Source: Anaerolineae bacterium
GTDB taxonomy: Bacteria; Chloroflexota; Anaerolineae; JAADDB01
DNA length: 57,141 nt
NCBI GenBank assembly: GCA_015486845.1
Contig: WFQU01000040.1
Location: 1-57,141, forward strand
Direction of reading: 5' to 3'
Every line of letters begins with the position of its first letter. The first letter of the stretch is position 1. Below the pieces are notes generated by a model. That model searched no databases. It was not told the DNA's origin and was given only the letters and a program-made list of their open reading frames with translations. This document shows, one piece after another, positions 1 through 10,590 of the stretch. The translations under genes were made by a program, and so were the position numbers.

Positions 1-451
1 CCCGAACCGCTCGACAATCCCCCAGCGCGCCGGCCGAGCGGCGCAGCGTGTAGCGAGTTACAGCACGCAGCCAGGCATTGCGCTGTGCGTCCACCAACAT
101 GTCGGAGCCCCACGACATAGCCACCAACGGCGTATAACCGGTCAGCGCCACTAAGAATGCCGCAGTCTGCACCGGGCCGGCCAACACGACCTGCGGACGC
201 TCGCTGGCCAGCAAACGTCGCAAAGTAAGATAGCGGACTAAATAATCAGGTAACGTGCGCAACGGCCTGTGGTCGCCGATCCAGGAAAGCCGATGCACCC
301 CCCCCGGCAATGCCCGTTCATCCAAACGCCCGGCGGTCAGTCGCAAGTAACTCACATCATAGCCAGCGCTAACAAATGCCTGCAGAAACCGTCGGTCATG
401 GGTCGTATAGCCGCGCGAGAAATAGAGCAACCTTAGGATAGGTCTGTCCAC
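1..451 (-). CDS. Glycosyltransferase, N-terminal part (runs off the left edge)
   Basis: The reading frame continues past the left edge, so only about 150 N-terminal residues are visible. It begins at a GTG (449-451) inside the end of the NeuB-type gene, overlapping it by 19 bases, which suggests translational coupling. The protein opens MDRPILRLLYFSRGYTTHD, the first beta strand and glycine-rich turn of a GT-B glycosyltransferase. Further on come AGPVQTAAFLVAL and a MSWGSDML segment resembling the 'H/S-W-GSD' region of family 4 type enzymes. It would transfer an activated sugar during assembly of the surface glycan encoded by the neighbouring genes. Donor and acceptor cannot be read. The frame is too low in length for automatic listing because it has no stop inside the window. 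Confidence 0.75.
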   Translation of the reverse strand, partial: MDRPILRLLYFSRGYTTHDRRFLQAFVSAGYDVSYLRLTAGRLDERALPGGVHRLSWIGDHRPLRTLPDYLVRYLTLRRLLASERPQVVLAGPVQTAAFLVALTGYTPLVAMSWGSDMLVDAQRNAWLRAVTRYTLRRSAGALGDCRAVR

Positions 452-1500
452 CGCAAATAGTCACCCTGTTTGACCGCACGGCGCAGCGTGTGTCCGACGA
501 CCCGGGGCAAGTCGTACGGGAAAATAGCGTCCAACGGCGCCGGGCGCAGTGGTTCCAGGTCAGAGCGAGCAAGCGTTACCCCGGCCTCCAAATCGCGAGC
601 GGCGCGCAGACAGCGCCGCTGGACCACAACGGTCTCTTGTTCATTCGGCTGCACTTTCTTGTTGCCCGTGCCTAGGGCGCATTCCAATTCTCGGGAGCGG
701 TCCACCATCTCCCGCCAGTCATCCGGGTCCAAAGCGAAACTGTGATCCGGGCCCTCGCGGGTTCGGTCATCCGTGAAATGTTTTTCTACGGCGCGGGCGC
801 CTAAAGCAATTGCGCCTAAAACTGCCGCGTGCCCCGGCGTATGGTCGCTCAACCCCAACACGACGTCGGGATACATCGCCGCGTAAGTGCGCAGGACATT
901 CAACTGCACATAGTGAAAATTCTCCACGCTTCCCGTGTAATTCGTGTTGCATTGCATCAACACCACGGCAGGATTGATCGCCAACACGGCATCCATGGCT
1001 CGCTGCACGTCATCCAGGCTCGACGCACCGGTAGCCAATAGAACCGGCTTACCTTTACGAGCGATATATTCCAACTCCTCGATCCAGGTAATATCCCCCG
1101 AGCCAACTTTGTACGCCGGTACATACGGCTCGAGCAAATCCACCGCACCGAAATCGTAAGGCGAAGAGAAAAAGTCGACGCCCGCTTCATCACAAGCTTC
1201 TTGCAACGCCGGGGTCCATTCCCACGGCAGCGAAGCAGATTGGTAAACTTCGTAAACGGATTTCTTCCACGACGCCTGATGGGAAAGCTGTTGACCCATC
1301 GCCTCGAAGCCCGCTTTACTGACAATCTTAGGCGCCCGAAAATGCTGAAATTTAACGGCATCCGTTCCCGCCGACGCCGCTAAGTGAATCAGTTCCACGG
1401 CGCGCTCAAGTTGTCCGTCATGGTTGGCGCCGATATCCGCGATAAAATAAGTTGGCGCGTCGTCACCGACCCAATGTTGCCCAATCTTAATGCTCGGCAT
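433..1500 (-). CDS. neuB: NeuB/PseI-type nonulosonic acid synthase
   Basis: 355 aa, the usual length for N-acetylneuraminate/legionaminate/pseudaminate synthases, which condense phosphoenolpyruvate with a 6-carbon amino sugar to give a 9-carbon keto-sugar acid. Family landmarks: IADIGANHDG near residue 20, AVKFQ near 50, FFSSPYD near 110, KVGSGDI near 131, LLATGAS near 155, QCNTNYT, GLSDHTPG near 217 and EKHFTDD near 240. Residues about 290-350 form the C-terminal SAF (antifreeze-like) domain. ATG start at 1500, four bases after the reductase stop. A PseB-like dehydratase lies two genes upstream, so a pseudaminic- or legionaminic-type product is more likely than sialic acid, but the aminotransferase, acetyltransferase, nucleotidase and CMP-transferase genes are not in this window. 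Which sugar is made cannot be decided from the sequence. Confidence 0.88.
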   Translation of the reverse strand: MPSIKIGQHWVGDDAPTYFIADIGANHDGQLERAVELIHLAASAGTDAVKFQHFRAPKIVSKAGFEAMGQQLSHQASWKKSVYEVYQSASLPWEWTPALQEACDEAGVDFFSSPYDFGAVDLLEPYVPAYKVGSGDITWIEELEYIARKGKPVLLATGASSLDDVQRAMDAVLAINPAVVLMQCNTNYTGSVENFHYVQLNVLRTYAAMYPDVVLGLSDHTPGHAAVLGAIALGARAVEKHFTDDRTREGPDHSFALDPDDWREMVDRSRELECALGTGNKKVQPNEQETVVVQRRCLRAARDLEAGVTLARSDLEPLRPAPLDAIFPYDLPRVVGHTLRRAVKQGDYLRWTDLS

Positions 1501-1504
1501 GGGA

Positions 1505-2431
1505 TCACACTCCTTTCATTCGTTTCAATTGCCCGGCAAAGCCGGAATCTCGCAGAGCCTTGAAGCGTCGCAGCCCGGATGCCACATCCGGCATTGGCTG
1601 TTCCAAGGCTTTGCTTACTTTTCCCGTTTGCAACGATGTATTCTTCGGACGAGGCGCCAGCAAGCCAGCATCCATCTCAGAAGCCGGATGAACCCGACCT
1701 TGATCTAAACCGAAAATTGCTGCCAATTGGCAGGCAAATTCGTATTTGCTGCACGATTCCGCCCCGGCCACATGATACAAACCGGTGAGCCGGCGTTCCA
1801 ACATATCCAAAATGAGGTCACTCAAATCATTAACAAGAATAGGCGAAAAAGTTACATCGGTAAAGCCGGGTACGACCTGCCCCTGTTCGAGACGACTCAA
1901 TACCCATTCAGCCAGGTTCATCTTATCCACCGCGTTCCAGCCGTAAATGTTCGTGCGCACGATCAAATAGCGTCCACCCGCCGCTTGCACCGCCTCCTCG
2001 CCGGCTTGCTTGCTCCTGGCATACACATTCAACGGCCCCACAGTATCCGTTTCGGCATAATGCCCTCGTGTGCCGTCGAACACAGAATCCGTGGAAATAT
2101 AGACCAGGCCGCTGCCATGAGCGCGACTGACAGCTGCTAAATTGCGCGTCACGCCGACATTGACCGCCCATGTCTCTTCAGGGTGCGTTTCACACCAATC
2201 CACATCCGTCAGCGCGGCACAATGTACAATCCAATCGGGCCGCCAAGCGCGTATAATCATTTTCGTACTGTTTGCATCGGTCAAGTCTGCCACGATTGTT
2301 TCGGCGCCAGGGAAAAATAGCGGGTGTACATGACAAACCGCCGCGACCTCTTTACCCCGTTGCAGGGCAGCCAACACGAAATTAGCACCCAAGAGCCCGC
2401 TGGCTCCGGTTACCAGGATTCTATTTGCCAT
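1505..2431 (-). CDS. RmlD-like NAD(P)-dependent sugar reductase/epimerase (extended SDR)
   Basis: 308 aa, one domain of the RmlD substrate-binding family (dTDP-4-dehydrorhamnose reductase-like). The N-terminus has the Rossmann motif VTGASGLLGAN (residues 7-17), then HCAALTDVD, STDSVFDGT and the catalytic YARSK near residue 137. It probably reduces the 4-keto sugar nucleotide made by a dehydratase. True RmlD enzymes usually sit with rmlA, rmlB and rmlC, none of which is here. Its position directly after the PseB-like dehydratase recalls the dehydratase/reductase pair of UDP-N-acetyl-fucosamine synthesis or a deoxy-amino-sugar branch; that is inference. The gap to the dehydratase stop is seven bases and to neuB four, so all belong to one transcription unit. 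Confidence 0.8.
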   Translation of the reverse strand: MANRILVTGASGLLGANFVLAALQRGKEVAAVCHVHPLFFPGAETIVADLTDANSTKMIIRAWRPDWIVHCAALTDVDWCETHPEETWAVNVGVTRNLAAVSRAHGSGLVYISTDSVFDGTRGHYAETDTVGPLNVYARSKQAGEEAVQAAGGRYLIVRTNIYGWNAVDKMNLAEWVLSRLEQGQVVPGFTDVTFSPILVNDLSDLILDMLERRLTGLYHVAGAESCSKYEFACQLAAIFGLDQGRVHPASEMDAGLLAPRPKNTSLQTGKVSKALEQPMPDVASGLRRFKALRDSGFAGQLKRMKGV

Positions 2432-2438
2432 GCGTTTC

Positions 2439-3422
2439 TCAACCCAAATGGGCTACCATCTCTCGCAACTGATCCGCAGTGAGCCACTGAGAATTCGTAT
2501 CGCTGCCATAGCGGAAACCCTCAGGACATGCTTTGCCGCCATTTCGCCGCTGGTAAGCATTTTGGTCCCAGCCGTGATAAGCCGGCAAAATAACGAAATA
2601 GTCCGCATATTCCAGCGCATTGCGAGCGCCATCCTCGGAAAGCAAGACCTCGTGCAATTTCTCGCCGGGTCGAATACCCACAATTTCCATTTCACAATCC
2701 GGAGCAATAGCTTTAGCCAAGTCCATCAGCCGCATGCTGGGAATCTTCGGCACGAAAATCTCACCGCCTTCCATCTGCGCCAAACTATTGAGCACAAACG
2801 CCACCCCTTGTTCCAGGGTAATCCAAAAGCGGGTCATGCGGGCATCGGTCACAGTGATCTTGCCGCTCTTTTTCTGCCGCAGAAAGAGCGGAATAACACT
2901 GCCACGGCTGCCGACGACATTCCCATACCGCACGCAGCTAAACCGGGTCGGGCCAGAACCGCTGTAAGAATTCGCTTGCACGAACAATTTCTCGGCCACC
3001 AGTTTCGTCGCCCCGTAAAGGTTAATGGGGTTCACCGCTTTGTCCGTGCTCAATGCAATAACTTGCTTGACGCCCCTATCCAGGGCGGCATCGATAACAT
3101 TTCTGGCACCGACAATATTCGTGAGCACCGCTTCGATGGGATTGTATTCACAAGCCGGCACTTGCTTCAATGCGGCTGCGTGAATCACGATATCGACGCC
3201 GTTCAAAGCGCGCCGTAATCGGTCTACATCCCGCACATCGCCAATGAAATAGCGCAAAGCGGGGTGATCGAACCCGGCCACACGCATTTCGTGTTGTTTC
3301 AATTCATCTCTACTGAAAATAATCAGCTTTTTCGGGTGGTAATCCCGCAGAACGACCTCAGTAAACTTTTTGCCGAAAGAACCGGTTCCACCGGTTACCA
3401 ACACGACTTTATCACGAAACAT
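2439..3422 (-). CDS. PseB-like UDP-GlcNAc 4,6-dehydratase (polysaccharide biosynthesis SDR)
   Basis: 327 aa, matching the short soluble dehydratases (PseB/CapE/FnlA type) rather than the long membrane-bound FlaA1-like forms. Signature stretches: VTGGTGSFGKKF (residues 9-20), HAAALKQVP near 83, STDKAVNPINLYGATK near 121 with the catalytic Tyr and Lys, CVRYGNVVGSRGSVIP near 164, MTRFWIT, and RPGEKLHE near 235. The enzyme removes water from UDP-N-acetylglucosamine to give a 4-keto-6-deoxy sugar nucleotide, the first step toward pseudaminic acid or FucNAc-type sugars. The ATG shares a base with the TAA stop of the ABC ATPase gene (TAATG), indicating coupled translation. Confidence 0.87.
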   Translation of the reverse strand: MFRDKVVLVTGGTGSFGKKFTEVVLRDYHPKKLIIFSRDELKQHEMRVAGFDHPALRYFIGDVRDVDRLRRALNGVDIVIHAAALKQVPACEYNPIEAVLTNIVGARNVIDAALDRGVKQVIALSTDKAVNPINLYGATKLVAEKLFVQANSYSGSGPTRFSCVRYGNVVGSRGSVIPLFLRQKKSGKITVTDARMTRFWITLEQGVAFVLNSLAQMEGGEIFVPKIPSMRLMDLAKAIAPDCEMEIVGIRPGEKLHEVLLSEDGARNALEYADYFVILPAYHGWDQNAYQRRNGGKACPEGFRYGSDTNSQWLTADQLREMVAHLG

Positions 3423-4741
3423 TATGTCTCATCCTCTTTTGCTGTAATTGCCCTCTCGAACACAGAAGGCAAGGAAAAATAACCCATCGGATTCGAAGCG
3501 TGAAAATCTAAAGTCTTCATATCCGGATTCGGGTAAATAATCAATGGCGCCGTCAGGTCATCCACCACATCGAATGGTTGGGCCGCCGAGTTGCCTAACC
3601 AGAAATACAACGGATACTCGCCCGGCCGGATGTACACGTCGGGAAATTCCACCACGACCGTACCGGTCGTGCCAGCCGGCATCGGCTCGGCGTAAATCTG
3701 ATGGCGGGCGTTCGTAACAATCTCGGACGTCAGGCCAGAACGCAAAGCGACAGACACCTGCAGTTCCGGCACGTCGGCGAGCAGCCGGTAAGAGAGCCGG
3801 AAACGAATCGTATCCCCCATACGGAAACTGTGGGAACGCTCGCCGCTAACAGCCAAAACCTCAATGCTTGTGAAACGCGCCGCACCCGATCCGCGCCGGT
3901 TAAGCGGATTACGGATGTCGGTTTCAGCATCTACTTCTTGCTGGCGCAGCAGATCACGATAAAACTGCTGAGTCTCACCGGTGGCACCATCGTAAATGAG
4001 TTGTCCATGGCTCAAAAGTATGCTGCGCGCACAAAGATTGCGCACAGCTTGCATGTTATGGCTAACGAACAGCACGGTTCTGCCCTCGCCAGCGACATCG
4101 TGCATTTTGCCCAAACACTTTTTCTGGAAAGCTAAGTCGCCAACAGAAAGCACTTCATCCACTAATAGAATTTCCGGTTCTAAATGGGCAGCCACGGCAA
4201 ACGCCAACCGCACGTACATGCCGCTGGAATAACGTTTGACCGGCGTATCAATGAACCGCTCGACCTCGGCAAAAGCCACAATTTCATCGAACTTACGCTC
4301 GATCTCCGCTTTGCGCATGCCCAAAATAGCGCCGTTCAGAAAGACATTCTCCCGTCCGGTTAGCTCAGGATGAAAGCCGGTGCCCACTTCTAACAGGGAA
4401 CCGACCCGGCCATAAAGGTCCACTTCCCCTTCCGTCGGCTCGGTGATCCGGGAAAGTATTTTCAGCAACGTGCTTTTGCCGGCGCCGTTCCGCCCGATAA
4501 CGCCTATAACTTCGCCCTTTTTCACCTCTAAGGAAACATCTTTAAGCGCCCAGATATACTCACCGTTGCGCCGGGACTGGCCATCATCCTGCCCAAACAA
4601 AGAACGAGCCCGCCGAAAAGGTGCCGCCGCCGCATCGGCTAAAGTATCCCGCAGCGATTTATAGCGAAAAGCCCCTTGAATGCCACTGCCCAGTCGGTAA
4701 CGCTTCCCCAAATCATCGATACGTATCGCAATATCACCCAT
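3422..4741 (-). CDS. wzt: Wzt-type polysaccharide ABC exporter ATPase with C-terminal domain
   Basis: 439 aa from the ATG at 4741. The open frame extends a further 63 codons upstream, but that part lies inside the permease gene in another frame and reads as low-quality sequence. The start chosen gives MGDIAIRIDDLGKRYRLG and sits two bases after the permease stop. The N-terminal 250 residues are an ABC ATPase: Walker A GRNGAGKST near residue 83, signature YSSGMYVRLAFA near 165, Walker B ILLVDEVLSVGD near 188 and the switch His in FVSHNMQ. Residues about 270-439 form the extra beta-rich domain found in O-antigen exporters that recognise a capped glycan end. It energises export of the surface polysaccharide across the cytoplasmic membrane together with the adjacent permease. 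Confidence 0.92.
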   Translation of the reverse strand: MGDIAIRIDDLGKRYRLGSGIQGAFRYKSLRDTLADAAAAPFRRARSLFGQDDGQSRRNGEYIWALKDVSLEVKKGEVIGVIGRNGAGKSTLLKILSRITEPTEGEVDLYGRVGSLLEVGTGFHPELTGRENVFLNGAILGMRKAEIERKFDEIVAFAEVERFIDTPVKRYSSGMYVRLAFAVAAHLEPEILLVDEVLSVGDLAFQKKCLGKMHDVAGEGRTVLFVSHNMQAVRNLCARSILLSHGQLIYDGATGETQQFYRDLLRQQEVDAETDIRNPLNRRGSGAARFTSIEVLAVSGERSHSFRMGDTIRFRLSYRLLADVPELQVSVALRSGLTSEIVTNARHQIYAEPMPAGTTGTVVVEFPDVYIRPGEYPLYFWLGNSAAQPFDVVDDLTAPLIIYPNPDMKTLDFHASNPMGYFSLPSVFERAITAKEDET

Positions 4742-4743
4742 AA

Positions 4744-5619
4744 CTACACCACATCCGCGAATGTTTTTTCCATGCGCCGAAAATAGAATGCGCCACCAAA
4801 TAGCAGCAATAAAGCGGCAAAAGTGGAAACCATCACGACCGGGCCCGGCGCAGTGTGCGTGCCCAATAAAGCCCAGCGGAATCCTTCTACCACGCCGACC
4901 ATCGGATTCAATCCGTACACCGTGCGCCACGGCTCGGATAACATACTGCTGGGGTAAGCAATAGGCGTCGCGAAAAGCCAGAATTGCGTTAGAAAAGGCA
5001 CCACGTAACGAACATCACGATATTGCACGTTGAGCGCAGAGAGCCATAAGCCCACACCTAAAGAGGTGACAAGAGCCAGCAGAAGAAACAACGGCAGCCA
5101 GACGATGTTAATGGTGGGCACAATGCGATAAAAGAGCATCATGCCTAACAAAACAACGAACGCCAAGATGAAATCCACCACGCCGGAAAGAACGGCAGCG
5201 ATAGGCACCACTAACCTCGGGAAATAGATCTTCGTTATCAAGCGGGCACTGCCCACCATGCTACTGGAAGATTGCGTGAGCCCGTTAGCAAAAAAGCTCC
5301 ACGGCACCAAAGCAGCATAAGCGAAAATGGGATAAGGAATGCCATCAGACGGAATGTGCCCCAGGCGGCCAAAAAAGAGGCTAAAGACTACCATGGTGAA
5401 AAACGGCTGAATGATAGCCCAGGCGGCCCCCAAAGCCGTTTGCTTGTAGCGTACTTTAATATCCCGCCAAACTAAAAAATAAAACAGATCCCGATATTCC
5501 CACAGTTCCCGTAAATTAAGGGATGGCCATCCGCCTGAAGGACGAATAACGAGCAGCGGCTTTTCATCTGTTAGCGGCAAAGCGTGCTGTACCGCTATTT
5601 TCTCTTGTACTACCGTCAC
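4744..5619 (-). CDS. wzm: Wzm-type polysaccharide ABC exporter permease
   Basis: About 291 aa with six hydrophobic segments and the ABC-2 membrane fold. I place the start at a GTG (5617-5619), because a GGAG ribosome site lies eight bases before it; an upstream GTG at 5628 has no spaced ribosome site. After a soluble head comes LNLRELWEYRDLFYFLVWRD followed by IKVRYKQTALGAAW, a typical O-antigen exporter amphipathic and first-helix region. Later there are WLSALNVQYRDVRYVVP and the PIAYPSSML and NPMVGVVEGFRW stretches. It forms the membrane channel that pairs with the ATPase gene directly downstream. A perfect hairpin repeat lies 30 bases upstream of the start. Confidence 0.92.
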   Translation of the reverse strand: MTVVQEKIAVQHALPLTDEKPLLVIRPSGGWPSLNLRELWEYRDLFYFLVWRDIKVRYKQTALGAAWAIIQPFFTMVVFSLFFGRLGHIPSDGIPYPIFAYAALVPWSFFANGLTQSSSSMVGSARLITKIYFPRLVVPIAAVLSGVVDFILAFVVLLGMMLFYRIVPTINIVWLPLFLLLALVTSLGVGLWLSALNVQYRDVRYVVPFLTQFWLFATPIAYPSSMLSEPWRTVYGLNPMVGVVEGFRWALLGTHTAPGPVVMVSTFAALLLLFGGAFYFRRMEKTFADVV

Positions 5620-5650
5620 TAATAACACTCCATATCGTTAGCCATCTTTT

Positions 5651-5687
5651 TAAGAAGTTCAACTTCTGCGAGAAGTTGAACTTCTTA
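5651..5687. repeat. Isolated 37-bp palindromic repeat (hairpin of the AGAAGTTCAACTTCT family)
   Basis: Two perfectly complementary 17-base arms (TAAGAAGTTCAACTTCT and its reverse complement) separated by GCG. Each arm is itself a near palindrome (AGAAGTT-C-AACTTCT). It is the only feature between fcl and wzm. The same core opens the longer hairpin elements at 8747, 10816 and 54177, and is cut by the right edge at 57121. As RNA it could act as an intercistronic stem-loop, because both flanking genes read through it on the minus strand. Confidence 0.9.
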
Positions 5688-5712
5688 ACAGACATCCACT
5701 AAGCAAAACTTG

Positions 5713-7847
<2,135 letters not shown>

Positions 7848-9183
7848 TTGAATTTCATCCTCAACAAAACATCAAGAAACACCGATTTCATCATTTTCTG
7901 TAACGGTTCAGCCCTGGCCAAATAGGGCGCAGATTTCACGCAGATGCCTGCGGATAAATCAAAACAGATCAGCAAAAATCGGCGTTTATCCGTACTCTAT
8001 GATTGAGATGGCTTAATAGTCACCATTTCCTAACATTTCTATCGTACATTCCATGAGCCCCCTAAAAAAGGTAATGCCGCTGACGTAACACCATAAAAAA
8101 GCGCTGCGCCCGCCATTTTCCATAAATCGCGCTTAAAGGCACACCCACGGAGCCTATAGCCAAGCCGGCGGCGCGAGTAGACTTCTCACGTCCTCACCTC
8201 AGCAAACAGTATAAATAATTCTCGCCAATGGGGGAGGGGCGCCAGCAGCAACGAAAAATACCCTATATTCCACCCTCAGTGGGAGCAATGGCTACAACCA
8301 AACAAGAGTGACACTGTTGTGAAGAGATAAGCGGAAAAACCGGCAGACACTCTTCGCGAAAGGATATGCTAAAATATAACCGGAACCTTGTCAAATCCAT
8401 AAAAGAGTCACCAGCAATTCCGAATTCAAGGCGAAGCGTAAAAATAGGGGCGAATTAAGCGGTTCGAAACCGCCGCTACATTGGCCAAGCCGCCCTGCGA
8501 CAGCTCCCCATAGTCCGCCCGACAGATTTAGCACCTGTAGCGGCAACTCCAAGTTGCCCAGTGTAAAGACTTGTGTTCGGCCTCTCTGAAAAATTGAACG
8601 CTGATCAACGCTGATGCGCGCTGATCTTCACCGATCTTTTTCTATTTTTTACCTGCGTTTATCAGCGGGTATCTGCGTCATCAGCGTTCTGTTCTTGATA
8701 GAACGCTGATCTCAAATACATTACGCCAGCAATACGAAGATCCTTTAAGAAGTTCAACTTCTTCGAGAAGTTGAACTTCTAATCGACGGCGTTCTCCACC
8801 CGAGCGCACGGGGGTCAAATCCCCGTGCTACATCGCCAAGAAGCCCCCTGAAAGGGGGCTCGTGTTGAACAGCCCCTTGGCAGCGGACGTTACCTTGATG
8901 TACCCCGCCGCCGCGCCGGAATCGAGGCTTTAGCCGGTGGTAGACCCACTAACCCACCTAAAGGCTTAACGCCAGCCGCATTATTTTCAGCCGCTATGGT
9001 GCGCCTGTCTGCGTGCCCGCACAGGCAGGCCGCAGGCCCATGCCGACTCTACTGAAAAACCCTTTTACCGCCGGGAACGCAAAGTGCGCAGAGCAAATAA
9101 TAATGCGTTTGCAACAGGATTTTGCCTTTGCAATCTTTGCTCTTTCTCAGCGTTCTCAGCGATCCCCGCGGTTTTATACCTGC
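7848..9183. other. 1.3-kb gene-free spacer rich in short repeats
   Basis: No convincing coding frame. From 7930 to 7990 and 8590 to 8700 there are degenerate copies of an ACGCAGAT/ACGCTGAT repeat that recurs in other gaps of this window. Small perfect hairpins occur around 8458-8475 (GCGGTT-TCGAA-type stem, followed by GCTACAT) and 8541-8557 (GGCAACT-CCA-AGTTGCC). The segment 8747-9001 is a full copy of the hairpin-chain element listed separately. A purine/pyrimidine-biased stretch before 9180 also shows degenerate CGCAGAG / TCTCAGCG text. The spacer separates the fucose/NeuB cluster from the nucleotide-sugar dehydrogenase. Confidence 0.7.
8747..9001. repeat. Hairpin-chain repeat element, copy 1 (255 bp)
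   Basis: Starts with the AAGAAGTTCAACTTCT palindrome, then a GCACGGGG-GTCAAAT-CCCCGTGC hairpin followed by GCTACAT, an AGCCCCCT-GAA-AGGGGGCT hairpin, and a tail including AATCGAGGCTTTAGCCGG. The copy at 10816-11070 has exactly the same length and about nine identical bases in ten by eye. It codes for nothing recognisable. Confidence 0.88.
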
Positions 9184-10590
9184 TCAGGAAACAACATGGC
9201 GGGTATCCACAATACAGGACGCCAACGGGGCCAACTGTGCCCAGTCATACAGGCTATGATCTGTTGCTACTAAAACACAATCCGCCTCAGCTAACGCCTT
9301 TTCCAAATTCGACTCGGAATGGAAGGCAACGCCGTTGTAAGCGAACTCGGGCACATAAGGATCATGATACCGCACATCAGTGCCTTTTTGGCGCAGTAGC
9401 TCGATAATGTCCAGCGCCGGGGATTCACGCATATCGTCGATATCCTTCTTGTAGGCAACGCCCAACACCAATACCGTGCTCCCTTTAAGCGGTTTGCCGG
9501 CCGCATTCAACGCGTCCTGGACTTTGTCCACCCAGTATTTCGGCATCTCGCTGTTGATTTCGCCGGCCAGTTGGATGAAGCGAGCATTATAGTTGAGTGT
9601 CTTCAATTTCCAGGAGAGGTAATGCGGATCCAGCGGAATACAGTGCCCACCCACGCCGGGGCCGGGCGTGAACTTCATGAAACCGTACGGTTTCGTCGCC
9701 GCCGCCTCGATCACCTCCCACACATCGATGCTCAACTTGTCGCACATCACGGCGGTCTCATTAGCCAAGGCAATGTTTACCGCCCGAAAAGTATTCTCCA
9801 GCAATTTGGTCATCTCCGCCGCGGCGGGAGACGAGACCGGCACCACCCGTTCGATGGTCTGGCTATACAACGCCTTCGCCACCTCCAAACAGTTCGGCGT
9901 CACGCCCCCCACCACTTTCGGCGTATTCTCCACACTGAACTGCGCATTGCCGGGATCAATCCGTTCCGGCGAAAAAGCCAGGAAAAAATCTTGCCCAGGT
10001 GACAAGGTGGTAGGGTGACGGGTAGACTGATCGTCTCCTTGTCTCCCTGTCTCCTTGTCTCTTTGTCCCATCAGCATGGGCAAAAGCAGTTCCTCTGTAG
10101 TCCCCGGATAGGTCGTCGACTCCAGTACCACCAACATGCCGGGATGAAGATGGGCCGCCACAGCCTCCCCGGCAGCGATCAGATAGCGCACGTCTGGATC
10201 CCGGGTCTTGTTCAGCGGCGTAGGCACGCAAATGATGGCGGCATCGCACCGATCCAGCACATCGTAATCGGCGGTAGCGACAAGATGGCCGGGAAGAGGC
10301 ATTACAACACGCCTTGTTTCTCCTTCTCCTTGTCTCCTTACCTCCTTTTCCGTATCGATCTGCGTGAATCTGCGTCCTAACAAAGCCGTCAATCGTTTCG
10401 AAGTCACATCTTGCACGTACGACGCACCCCGGTTAATAGCATCCACCTTTTCCTCGTCCACATCGATGCCGACAACAGGAAAGCCGACCTCGGCAAAAGA
10501 CACCGCCAGCGGCAATCCCACGTAACCCAAGCCAATAATAGCAATAACAGCATTATGATCTTGTATCTTAGCCAAAAGTTGTTTTTTCAC
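9184..10590 (-). CDS. Nucleotide-sugar dehydrogenase (UDP-glucose/UDP-ManNAc DH family) with two in-frame repeat insertions
   Basis: 468 aa from a GTG start. NAD-binding motif IAIIGLGYVGLPLAVSFAE (residues 16-34), then DAAIICVPTPL, VLESTTYPGTTEE, FFLAFSPERIDPGN, KLLENTFRAVNIALANE, GPGVGGHCIPLDPHYLSW with the catalytic Cys, and VLGVAYKKDIDDMRESPA. It oxidises a UDP-sugar twice to the uronic acid; the WbpA/TviB-like subtype (UDP-GlcNAc or UDP-ManNAc) seems likelier than UDP-glucose, but this is not certain. Oddity: residues about 71-93 and 174-197 are not family sequence. Their DNA is short-repeat text of the intergenic kind (see 10000-10070 and 10313-10378), yet the frame is kept and all catalytic motifs are present. 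The gene stands apart from the rest of the glycan cluster. Confidence 0.9.
   Translation of the reverse strand: MKKQLLAKIQDHNAVIAIIGLGYVGLPLAVSFAEVGFPVVGIDVDEEKVDAINRGASYVQDVTSKRLTALLGRRFTQIDTEKEVRRQGEGETRRVVMPLPGHLVATADYDVLDRCDAAIICVPTPLNKTRDPDVRYLIAAGEAVAAHLHPGMLVVLESTTYPGTTEELLLPMLMGQRDKETGRQGDDQSTRHPTTLSPGQDFFLAFSPERIDPGNAQFSVENTPKVVGGVTPNCLEVAKALYSQTIERVVPVSSPAAAEMTKLLENTFRAVNIALANETAVMCDKLSIDVWEVIEAAATKPYGFMKFTPGPGVGGHCIPLDPHYLSWKLKTLNYNARFIQLAGEINSEMPKYWVDKVQDALNAAGKPLKGSTVLVLGVAYKKDIDDMRESPALDIIELLRQKGTDVRYHDPYVPEFAYNGVAFHSESNLEKALAEADCVLVATDHSLYDWAQLAPLASCIVDTRHVVS
10000..10070. repeat. GACAAGGAGACA-type tandem repeat inside the dehydrogenase gene
   Basis: Read on the coding strand it is a chain of GACAAGGA/GACAGGGA heptamer-like units followed by a CACCCTACCACCTTGTCACC-like tract. 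It translates to a charged stretch (GQRDKETGRQGDDQSTRH) placed just before the conserved FFLAFSPERIDPGN block, where relatives have only a short loop. The length keeps the frame. Confidence 0.8.
10313..10378. repeat. CGCAGAT / AAGGAGACAAGG repeat inside the dehydrogenase gene
   Basis: On the coding strand the tract begins GACGCAGATTCACGCAGATC, the same text that occurs in several intergenic regions here, and runs into AGGAGACAAGGAGAAGGAG. It translates to about 23 residues (RFTQIDTEKEVRRQGEGE) between the family's residues 'LLG..' and 'LVATADYDVL', where homologues have no such loop. Confidence 0.8.

Noticed and set aside
4742-4930. Longer N-terminus of the ABC ATPase (start at 4930)
   Set aside because: The additional 63 codons lie in another frame of wzm and have no family sequence; ATG 4741 sits right after the wzm stop.
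8747-9001. Repeat element as a small protein gene
   Set aside because: Frames within it give Pro/Arg-rich sequences with stops in other copies; hairpin structure is conserved rather than any reading frame.
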